From Sedimentisphaerales bacterium (lineage in GTDB: Bacteria > Planctomycetota > Phycisphaerae > Sedimentisphaerales > SM23-30), in NCBI GenBank assembly GCA_030636065.1, contig DAOVXR010000141.1:1-5233 (forward strand): 5,233 nucleotides of DNA, given 5' to 3'. The notes under the pieces were generated by a model, which saw only the letters and a list, made by a program, of their open reading frames with translations, searched no databases and had not been told where the DNA came from. Each line of letters begins with the position of its first letter. Within the stretch, counting starts at the first letter, position 1. A program made the translations under genes and the position numbers. Below are positions 1 to 5,233 of the stretch, piece by piece.

Positions 1-20
1 AGGTGTATCATCCGAGCCAC

Positions 21-69
21 CGGTCGCTTCGCTCCGCTCCGGCTTCGCCTCCGCTACGCGAAGCGACCG
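21..69. repeat. Perfect 12-bp inverted repeat (REP-like hairpin)
   Basis: Positions 21-32 (CGGTCGCTTCGC) pair perfectly with 58-69 (GCGAAGCGACCG), leaving a 25-nt GC-rich loop that itself repeats CCGCT/CTTCGC motifs. No T-run follows, so it is not a standard intrinsic terminator. Frame 1 is open from the window edge to a TAA at 73-75, so the hairpin could lie in the tail of a gene that starts outside the window. The arginine-rich translation has no recognisable domain. A dispersed REP-type element is the simplest reading, but only one copy is visible here. Confidence 0.5.
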
Positions 70-119
70 AGTTAAAGGAAACACTGCAACTTGCACCTTA
101 AACAAAGGAATAATTGGCC

Positions 120-148
120 TTGACAATGGGTAGGGTTATAGCTATAGA
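120..148 (+). promoter_or_regulatory. Candidate sigma70-type promoter
   Basis: A perfect -35 box TTGACA (120-125) is separated by exactly 17 nt from TATAGA (143-148), which matches the -10 consensus at 4 of 6 positions. Transcription would begin near 155. That lies inside the region where the N-terminus of the downstream DUF4276 gene should be encoded, so the promoter may be fortuitous or may date from the rearrangement that truncated the gene. It is called from sequence match only. Confidence 0.4.
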
Positions 149-223
149 ATAATTTCCTACAAAGGTGTTGGTCGTATTCCAAAAAATCTTAGAGGAACAA
201 CAGATCCACAGAAGCGGATTCTG

Positions 224-706
224 TTGGATAGATTACCCAAGTTACTCAAAGGATATGGAAAAAGCCACCAAGACTTTTCTGCAGCGGTTATCGTGGTCGT
301 GGACCTGGATGACAAGGACTGTCGGGCGTTCAAGCAAGAAATGCTCGATGTTCTAAAGACCTGCAATCCACAGCCAATAACACTGTTCAGGATTGCGATA
401 GAAGAAGGCGAAGCCTGGTTGTTGGGAGATCGAAACGCCATAAAAACCGCCTACCCTCGTGCAAAAGAACAGGTTTTGAACGGTTATATGCAAGACAGCA
501 TTTGTGGTACATGGGAAAAGCTTGCGGATGCTATCTATCCGGAGGGATCACAAAAACTTAAACAATTGGGATGGCCTTATACCGGACAGGCTAAATGCGA
601 ATGGGCGAAAAATATCGCACCCCATTTAGATGTGGAGAGTAATCAATCGAGAAGTTTCCAAACTTTTCGTAACGGAATCAGAAATCTGGCAGGAATCGTG
701 GCTTAA
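224..706 (+). CDS. DUF4276 family protein, N-terminally truncated (probable pseudogene)
   Basis: The protein resembles the C-terminal three quarters of DUF4276 proteins as I remember them. From the TTG at 224 it shows the acidic strand VVVDLDD (residues 24-30), FRIAIEEGEAWLLGD (55-69), DSICGTWE (91-98), KCEWAKNIAPHLDVE (124-138) and SFQTF (144-148). Family-like sequence continues upstream in the same frame to position 134 (YRIISYKGVGRIPKNL) but has no ATG, GTG or TTG start there, and a TAG at 131-133 closes the frame. The usual N-terminus, with its VEGxxE-type motif, is therefore missing. DUF4276 is thought to have a TOPRIM-like fold, in which that glutamate and the DxD pair bind metal, and such proteins often accompany an AAA ATPase. 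No ATPase is visible here. The TTG at 224 has no Shine-Dalgarno sequence at normal spacing. Most likely this is a decaying relic; a short product from TTG is the alternative. Confidence 0.6.
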   Translation: MDRLPKLLKGYGKSHQDFSAAVIVVVDLDDKDCRAFKQEMLDVLKTCNPQPITLFRIAIEEGEAWLLGDRNAIKTAYPRAKEQVLNGYMQDSICGTWEKLADAIYPEGSQKLKQLGWPYTGQAKCEWAKNIAPHLDVESNQSRSFQTFRNGIRNLAGIVA

Positions 707-840
707 TGTGGAGAATTAAAGGAGCCAGGAACCCGGTGTTACAGTAGATGGTAGAGGACGGTTACAGAAAATTAAGGTATGATGGTTCAGAATTAATGGC
801 GTGGTACATCGCATCCTACTTAACTAAAGTACCCGACGCT

Positions 841-902
841 TTTAATTGCACCCTATTGTTAAAAAAAACCGCCCCCTTTTTCCCCGAACACCTTTAATTG
901 CA
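841..902 (+). repeat. Direct repeat TTTAATTGCA, two copies
   Basis: TTTAATTGCA occurs at 841-850 and again at 893-902, a spacing of 52 bp start to start, or about five helical turns. The context is similar on both sides (C upstream; A, C or T then CC downstream). The second copy ends 14 bp before the start codon of the large gene and just before its Shine-Dalgarno sequence. Paired operator half-sites or a small duplication are possible; no regulator is identified. Confidence 0.35.
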
Positions 903-905
903 TCC

Positions 906-910
906 AAGGA
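906..910 (+). promoter_or_regulatory. Shine-Dalgarno site of the large fusion gene
   Basis: AAGGA lies 6 nt upstream of the ATG at 917, which is near-ideal spacing. It supports ATG 917 as the true start of the 1088-codon frame. Confidence 0.7.
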
Positions 911-916
911 TATTAT

Positions 917-3900
917 ATGAAATTGGCCCTGCCACGTAATTATGAGAGAAGACGTCAAATCAGGGAGTCCGCGTCGGTTGGGCTTGTGGCGGTGCGGGTC
1001 GGGGCGGTGCGATGGTTGGTATTAAGCGGGTTTCAGGGTGAGATAATCGGGGCGAATGCGCCCGAATGGAACGACCTCGGCCAAAACGAAAATGCGCGAC
1101 TCATAAAAAGCAATCCGAGACGGCGAATATATCGGCTCGAATACAATCAACGTGTGTTCTATGTCAAATATTATTATGTAATGAATGTACGGGACAGGCT
1201 CAAATGGTCTCTCCGCAACAGCCCCGGCCAAACCGAGTTCGAGAACCTGACCTATGCACGACAACAAGCGGTGCCCGCTGCCAAGCCGCTCGGCTGGGGT
1301 ATAGGTTATGTGAACGGCCAAATGGCTGGGATGCTTATCACCGAATCGCTCGGCGAGGTCGTCTCATTAGAAGACGTTATCTGGCGATTAGACCCGGTTG
1401 ATCCCGATTCACTAAAGATTAAATTGGCGGCTACCGGGCGGCTTATCGCGCAAATGCACCGCGCGGGAATCAAACACTCCGATCTGCATACCGGTAATAT
1501 CCTTCTGCAAGCCGAAACTCCATCCCACAAAAACGGCCGGGAACAATTACAGGCCTATATAACCGACCTACAAAATATCAGCATAAAATCACCAACCTGG
1601 ATTTTTCCCCGCATAACAAGCGGGTTCGCCGGCGCCTTTCGCCGCTGGCGGATCAAAAATGTCGCGTCGCTATTGGCCGGCGTCCAGCCACTAACCGATA
1701 AATACCGACGCAGGGGCGCCATCGACAGTATTAAAACCGACCCCTTATATGAATTCGTGAAGGCTTACCTGAAAACACTGCGGGAACTGGAAAGATGGTC
1801 GTCCGCTGAACTGCCGGGCACAATTCCCGAAAACAGTCAACGCGTGGGGCAAAGCCCCACCCTACTTGAGAACCCTGAGAACCCCCGCTTAACAGCGAGG
1901 GCTACTAAACGCGTGGGGCAAAGCCCCACCCTACTTGAGAACCCTGAGAACCCCCGCTTAACAGCAGGGGCTACTAAACGCGTGGGTCAAAGCCCCACCC
2001 TACCGATTGGGGACATCGATAGGGCAGAGCGGGATTATCTTCGGCGACTGACGGCAACTATCGTCAAATATCAGCGGCGTTTTTACAGGAGCCGGGACAG
2101 GCGGCCGCTACGCAGCTCAAGATATTTCCAAAAACTGAAACTGCCCGACAACTGGTCGTCTTATGTATATCTGCAAAGCAGATACCCTGCTGATTTTTCT
2201 GTCGCGAGTCGCTGTCGCTTTACCGCGGAACAATGGGGGCAAGCCCTGGCCGAGCCGGAATCGCTTCTGCAATCAGGTAAAATAATCAAAGAAGGCGGAC
2301 GCAATACAGTAATACTCAAAACATTGACTATTGGCTCCACGTCGCTACAGGTTGTCATAAAACATACGCGTCCGTATTCCGGGAATACCATCATAAACCG
2401 GTTCGTGGCTGTTGGTCGGGGGCTGTGGGAGATAATGGGTCGCAGCCGTGCCGTTCGGCAGTGGTTCAGGGCCAATGCCCTGATTTCACGGCCAATTCCT
2501 ACCGCCTGGCCATTAGCAGCTCTGGAAAGGCGCGAGGGGCTGAGGGTAAAAAATAGTATTTTTATATGCGAATGGATTCCCGATAGCGCAAACCTTGCTC
2601 AGGTTATAACACAGCGACAGTTGACAAATGACTACAAATATCGAAAGGCGTTGGCTGAACAATTGGGCAGGCTTTTGGGAATGCTGCGGTATCAGGATTT
2701 TCGTCATCGCGATTGCAAGGCCACCAATATTGTGATACAGACTCCGCCGAGTCGGACGGCTGCTGACGAACGACTTGCCGGGATCACGTCTGACGGCGGC
2801 GGGTATCGTTGCCGAGCGTTTCCGGTTGACCTGGACGGTCTGAGGCCGCGATTATTCCACAGCAGATTCGCCGGGCACGAAGCTCTGATCCGCTTAGGCG
2901 AATCCGTCTTATCTTATTATAAACACGTAACCTTAGCCGATTATGCCCGCGTGTTTCGCAGCTATATCCGATACCTGGAACTGCCCGAAACACATAATCG
3001 CGAGCTGAGAAGGAAATTATGGGATAAAATATCAAAACAGGTCAGAAAAAAGGTCGCCAAAAACAACCGCAAAAACCTGTACAACACAGCCTTCAAAAAT
3101 ATTCTCATCATCAAACCCAGCAGCCTCGGTGATATAGTCCGAACTTTACCGATCCTGCATTTTTTGCGACGGCGGTACCCCAAAGCACAGATCGGTTGGC
3201 TGATCCGGACAGAATTTGCCGACCTGCTCACATTTCAACCGGAATTAGATAAAATAATTACGTTCGATCGCGAGCACTTCGGCAAAATGATCTGGAATCC
3301 GGAAGCGGCCCGTGATTTTACCTGTTTTTTACGCCGATTACATCAGATGAAATTCGATCTAGTATTAGATATGCAGGGTTTGTTCCGAAGCGGGTTCCTA
3401 ACCTTCACTACCGGATCGCCGGTTCGTTTGGGCTTCGCCAGGGCACGCGAGTTGGCGTGGCTGTTCTATACCCATAAAGTGAAAACTCCAACCCAACAGG
3501 AACATGCGGTAACAAGCTACCAACGATTTGCCACGGCTTTAGAACCGCAAAACAAAGAAGAAAATATACAGTTTAATATTTCGATCAATCAGGATAGTCA
3601 AAAAACGGCCCGTGACAAACTCCAACAGGCAGGCGTCAACAAAGAAAAAAAGTATGTCGTACTACTGCCGGGAGGAACAGAATCAGCCAAAAGGTGGCAA
3701 CCAAATAAATTTGCCGCTCTTGCCCGGCAATTGCATCAACGCTATGATACGGCAATCGTGGTGCTGGGGGCCGGGGCAGTGGAAAAATCGTTGGCTGAGG
3801 AAATTGTTCTAAAAGCACGGCAAACCTGTGATGGTAAAATCGGCGGGGTAGGTACTGAAAATAAACATCACGGTCAGGTTGAAATAATCGATATGGTGGG

Positions 3901-4183
3901 GTTGACAGATTTAAATGAGATGTTGGCGATTCTAAATGAGGCGGCCCTGGTAATAGGTAACGATTCCGGGCCGTTACATATCGCGGCGGCGCTGGGAGTG
4001 CCGCTGGTCGGGCTGTATGGTCCGACGGACCCGGTAGTAGTAGGGCCATACGGGCAGATGGACGGCGTGGTTCAGGCCGGAGCCGATCAGAAACGTCGGC
4101 GGCGATACAGCCCGGCAGAAGAACATCAAATAGATAGAATTACAGTCGAACAAGTACTAGAAATCGCTGGAAAAAAAATGTAG
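917..4183 (+). CDS. Tripartite protein: two LPS-kinase-like domains fused to a GT9 heptosyltransferase-like domain
   Basis: This 1088-residue protein has three parts. Kinase-like domain 1 (about 60-300) has K84 in FYVKYY, E107/E109, the catalytic loop HSDLHTGN (187-194; D189, N194) and ITDLQ (D217). A repeat-built linker follows (309-363). Kinase-like domain 2 (about 380-700) has K482 in VVIKH, HRDCKATN (597-604; D599, N604) and VDLDG (637-641), as in Kdo kinase/WaaP/InaA proteins. The GT9 domain (about 727-1085) has SLGD (D739), LDMQGLFRSG, LPGGTESAKRW (K925) and GNDSGPLHIA (D1016), most like WaaC-type heptosyltransferase I. The expected role is sugar transfer and phosphorylation of LPS inner core on the cytoplasmic face; the acceptor is unknown. 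There is no signal peptide or clear membrane helix. ATG 917 has a good ribosome site. No methionine codon occurs between residues 590 and 790, which argues against a separate start for the GT9 part. Domain calls are firm; substrate specificity is inference. Confidence 0.9.
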   Translation: MKLALPRNYERRRQIRESASVGLVAVRVGAVRWLVLSGFQGEIIGANAPEWNDLGQNENARLIKSNPRRRIYRLEYNQRVFYVKYYYVMNVRDRLKWSLRNSPGQTEFENLTYARQQAVPAAKPLGWGIGYVNGQMAGMLITESLGEVVSLEDVIWRLDPVDPDSLKIKLAATGRLIAQMHRAGIKHSDLHTGNILLQAETPSHKNGREQLQAYITDLQNISIKSPTWIFPRITSGFAGAFRRWRIKNVASLLAGVQPLTDKYRRRGAIDSIKTDPLYEFVKAYLKTLRELERWSSAELPGTIPENSQRVGQSPTLLENPENPRLTARATKRVGQSPTLLENPENPRLTAGATKRVGQSPTLPIGDIDRAERDYLRRLTATIVKYQRRFYRSRDRRPLRSSRYFQKLKLPDNWSSYVYLQSRYPADFSVASRCRFTAEQWGQALAEPESLLQSGKIIKEGGRNTVILKTLTIGSTSLQVVIKHTRPYSGNTIINRFVAVGRGLWEIMGRSRAVRQWFRANALISRPIPTAWPLAALERREGLRVKNSIFICEWIPDSANLAQVITQRQLTNDYKYRKALAEQLGRLLGMLRYQDFRHRDCKATNIVIQTPPSRTAADERLAGITSDGGGYRCRAFPVDLDGLRPRLFHSRFAGHEALIRLGESVLSYYKHVTLADYARVFRSYIRYLELPETHNRELRRKLWDKISKQVRKKVAKNNRKNLYNTAFKNILIIKPSSLGDIVRTLPILHFLRRRYPKAQIGWLIRTEFADLLTFQPELDKIITFDREHFGKMIWNPEAARDFTCFLRRLHQMKFDLVLDMQGLFRSGFLTFTTGSPVRLGFARARELAWLFYTHKVKTPTQQEHAVTSYQRFATALEPQNKEENIQFNISINQDSQKTARDKLQQAGVNKEKKYVVLLPGGTESAKRWQPNKFAALARQLHQRYDTAIVVLGAGAVEKSLAEEIVLKARQTCDGKIGGVGTENKHHGQVEIIDMVGLTDLNEMLAILNEAALVIGNDSGPLHIAAALGVPLVGLYGPTDPVVVGPYGQMDGVVQAGADQKRRRRYSPAEEHQIDRITVEQVLEIAGKKM
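1841..2003 (+). repeat. In-frame 69-bp tandem repeat, 2.4 copies, containing palindromes
   Basis: Copy 1 is 1841-1909, copy 2 is 1910-1978 and partial copy 3 is 1979-2003. Copies 1 and 2 differ at only two adjacent bases (1897/1966 and 1898/1967; Ala-Arg versus Ala-Gly), and the partial copy differs at one (1987). Each unit starts with a 7-bp stem: GTGGGGC at 1844-1850, loop AAA, GCCCCAC at 1854-1860, and again at 1913-1929. The third copy has one mismatch in the stem. A second, weaker palindrome (CCCCGCT, TAAC, AGC-GGGG) lies in the later half. Because 69 is 23 codons, the array stays open and encodes repeated RVGQSPTLLENPENPRLT peptides between the two kinase domains. Confidence 0.93.
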
Positions 4184-4383
4184 AATGTAGAATTCAAAAG
4201 ATAGAATTCAGAAGAAAGAAAAGAAAATACAAAGAATATTTAACCACAAATTTTACCGATTACACTGACTTTAAAAAAAGCAAGGTTTCGCAGGAAGGAC
4301 AAATGGAAAAACGTGTGGCAATAGGGCCACCATAACAAGGGCTTGTTGAAACGACGCTGGAATGGTATTATTCCATTTAGACA

Positions 4384-4406
4384 GCGTGGGCTGAAGCCCA
4401 TCCTAC
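4384..4406 (+). repeat. Degenerate intergenic relative of the palindrome inside the fusion gene
   Basis: The stretch GCGTGGGCTGAAGCCCATCC followed by TAC matches the first 25 bases of the intragenic 69-bp unit (CGCGTGGGGCAAAGCCCCAC then CCTAC) in order and spacing, allowing small differences. The stem is TGGGC (4387-4391) with GCCCA (4396-4400). Presence both between genes and inside a gene indicates a dispersed element family. Confidence 0.55.
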
Positions 4407-4494
4407 GTAACTCGGTTCCGCCCAGAAGTCAGGCGCTGGGACATCGGGCAATGTTGCACTTATTACTTGAAACTGCAATAGTAAAAACCAGAAT

Positions 4495-4500
4495 GATGGA
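4495..4500 (+). promoter_or_regulatory. Weak Shine-Dalgarno site of the DUF2062 gene
   Basis: GATGGA lies 5 nt before the ATG at 4506. An in-frame TGA at 4494-4496 rules out a start further upstream, so 4506 is the only reasonable 5' start for this frame. Confidence 0.4.
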
Positions 4501-4505
4501 TAAAT

Positions 4506-5102
4506 ATGTCGCCAATTCGTAAAACAGTCAGACGAGTCGAAAAATTCATTGTGTATCGTATTTTACACGTTGACGATACGCCACATCGGCTGGCGTTAGG
4601 ACTGGCGCTGGGGATATTTGTCGCCTGGACGCCAACCATCGGGCTACAAATGATACTGGTGCTACTTCTGGCACCACTGATCCGGGCAAACGGCAGAGTG
4701 GGAGTGCCAATGGTCTGGGTTTCCAATCCGCTGACCGCGACACTGATCTACTACCCCAATTACCTCATAGGCCGATTCCTGTTAGGTGTGTTTATCGAAC
4801 GCCCGACGCCAGTCTATAGCTTTGAGCGAATCCAGGACCGACTGGAAGAAGTACGGCAGTTAGGGCACTTCTTCTCAATAGAATTCTGGCAGAAAATCGG
4901 GCAACTGGTACTGAATGTCGGAGTAGTGGACCTGATCGTGGGCAGTATCGTGGCAGGGCTGATATTCGGGCTGGTGATGTACATAGTAAGCTATAAATTC
5001 ATCGTCTGGTACCGTACGCATAATCCTATCTTCAAACGACTGTTGAAGAAGAGGGTGGAAAGAAGAGAGAAGAGAGAAGAGAATAAATTGAACAGAAGAT
5101 AA
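4506..5102 (+). CDS. DUF2062 domain membrane protein
   Basis: This 198-residue protein carries the DUF2062 signature: TPHRLALGLALGIFVAWTPT (residues 25-44), GLQM, then RANGRVGVPMVWVSNPLTAT (60-79) and a YxxGR-like segment near 82-90. Hydrophobic segments at about 29-59, 65-95 and 134-165 predict an inner-membrane protein with two to four membrane passes. The conserved NP in the SNPLT motif is present. The molecular function of DUF2062 is unknown. In this window it follows the LPS-core-type fusion gene on the same strand, 322 bp downstream, so it probably has its own transcript, although a shared envelope role is possible. The C-terminus (about 176-198) is very basic and charged, and part of it is encoded by a 7-bp tandem repeat. 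The length is normal and no frameshift is seen. The family call is strong and the function open. Confidence 0.88.
   Translation: MSPIRKTVRRVEKFIVYRILHVDDTPHRLALGLALGIFVAWTPTIGLQMILVLLLAPLIRANGRVGVPMVWVSNPLTATLIYYPNYLIGRFLLGVFIERPTPVYSFERIQDRLEEVRQLGHFFSIEFWQKIGQLVLNVGVVDLIVGSIVAGLIFGLVMYIVSYKFIVWYRTHNPIFKRLLKKRVERREKREENKLNRR
5061..5081 (+). repeat. Three tandem copies of AGAAGAG within the DUF2062 gene
   Basis: AGAAGAG occurs at 5061-5067, 5068-5074 and 5075-5081. It encodes part of the charged tail (residues 186-192). Since 7 is not a multiple of 3, gain or loss of one unit would shift the frame of only the last few residues. Confidence 0.8.
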
Positions 5103-5233
5103 CGAAGGAAGCGAAGAATATAAGTAACTTGTGGATAGTTGCTTGGTTTTTAATCTGAAGTGCAACATTCATAAGAACTTAAACAACAGTGTGTTATCGC
5201 CGAGAAAATTCGCTTGGGACCCCAGAGGCCTGA
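5103..5233. other. Downstream non-coding end of window
   Basis: I see no gene, tRNA or convincing terminator in these 131 bases. AAGTGCAACATT at 5158-5169 is the reverse complement of 4450-4461. GTTGC and GCAAC (around 5138-5166) could form a weak long-loop stem. Confidence 0.35.

Larger units (their letters stand above)
707..916. other. Intergenic region upstream of the kinase/glycosyltransferase gene
   Basis: No reading frame or RNA gene is supported here. The stretch holds a 10-bp direct repeat (841-850 and 893-902), an A8 run (861-868), and C- and T-rich runs up to about 886. TATGAT at 778-783 resembles a -10 box but has no acceptable -35 box at 16-18 nt, so no promoter is called. No intrinsic terminator is visible for the upstream gene. 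Confidence 0.5.
4184..4505. other. Repeat-rich intergenic region
   Basis: This 322-bp stretch has no supported gene. It begins with the short repeat TAGAATTCA (4188-4196 and 4202-4210), preceded by TAGAAT at 4181, then purine-rich DNA to about 4238. Positions 4240-4279 resemble the AACCACA...ATTACAC-type filler seen between genes in several environmental bacteria. Positions 4354-4387 can fold (outer ACGCTG/CAGCGT, or inner TGGAAT 4358-4363 with ATTCCA 4370-4375), and CCCAG/CTGGG at 4421-4440 forms a short stem. None is followed by a T-run, so no terminator is called. TTGCAC (4454-4459), 17 nt, AATAGT (4477-4482) is a weak possible promoter for the next gene. Confidence 0.5.

Noticed and set aside
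165..356. GTG-started frame overlapping the DUF4276 region in another phase
   Set aside because: The in-phase translation from 134 to 706 has clear family character, and this one has none.
157..441. 94-codon open frame on the minus strand
   Set aside because: Antisense to the DUF4276-like sequence, serine-rich with no domain, and without a supporting ribosome site.
1841..2003. CRISPR array
   Set aside because: The units are directly adjacent 69-bp copies without unique spacers, and they are translated in frame inside a gene.
3636..4049. 137-codon open frame on the minus strand
   Set aside because: It lies opposite the well-conserved GT9 domain and has a low-complexity, proline-rich translation typical of a shadow frame.
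4303..4335. Ten-residue reading frame starting ATG 4303, preceded by AGGAAGGA
   Set aside because: The ribosome-like site is suggestive, but the peptide is tiny, has no recognisable features, and neither stalling codons nor a clear attenuator follow.
4354..4387. Intrinsic terminator after the fusion gene
   Set aside because: Short competing stems are possible, but no T-run follows on either strand in the expected place.
5103..5233. tRNA or attachment site at the right end
   Set aside because: No cloverleaf, anticodon stem or repeated attachment core can be made out.

Overview
The window looks like bacterial chromosome from a Gram-negative (LPS-making) organism. A lipopolysaccharide-kinase-like/GT9 protein beside a DUF2062 membrane protein, with palindromic GTGGGGC-type repeats and AT-rich 'AACCACA' filler between genes, resembles Planctomycetota (Phycisphaerae-like) genomes. 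That assignment rests on recognition only and is tentative. All supported genes lie on the + strand.

Layout: positions 1-130 hold a 12-bp-stem inverted repeat and no convincing gene. A sigma70-like promoter (TTGACA, 17-nt spacer, TATAGA) follows. Next comes a DUF4276-type gene that has lost its N-terminus (homologous frame 134-706, first usable start TTG at 224). Its missing part should have carried the TOPRIM-like glutamate, so it is probably a relic. Positions 707-916 are non-coding and carry a 10-bp direct repeat just before the next gene.

The centrepiece is a 1088-codon reading frame (917-4183). It joins two LPS-kinase-like (Kdo kinase/WaaP/InaA-type) domains to a complete GT9 heptosyltransferase-like domain. 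The linker after the first kinase is built from a 69-bp tandem repeat (2.4 copies) of a palindromic element, read in frame. A degenerate relative of the same palindrome lies in the non-coding stretch at 4384-4406.

Positions 4184-4505 are a repeat-rich intergenic region. After it comes a 198-residue DUF2062 membrane protein (4506-5102), and the last 131 bases show nothing identifiable.

Inferred joint role: the fusion protein could add a sugar to the inner core of LPS and phosphorylate it on the cytoplasmic face of the inner membrane. The DUF2062 protein is a membrane neighbour of unknown function. No complete new multi-gene system is visible. The most unusual elements are the tripartite fusion and the repeat-derived protein linker.
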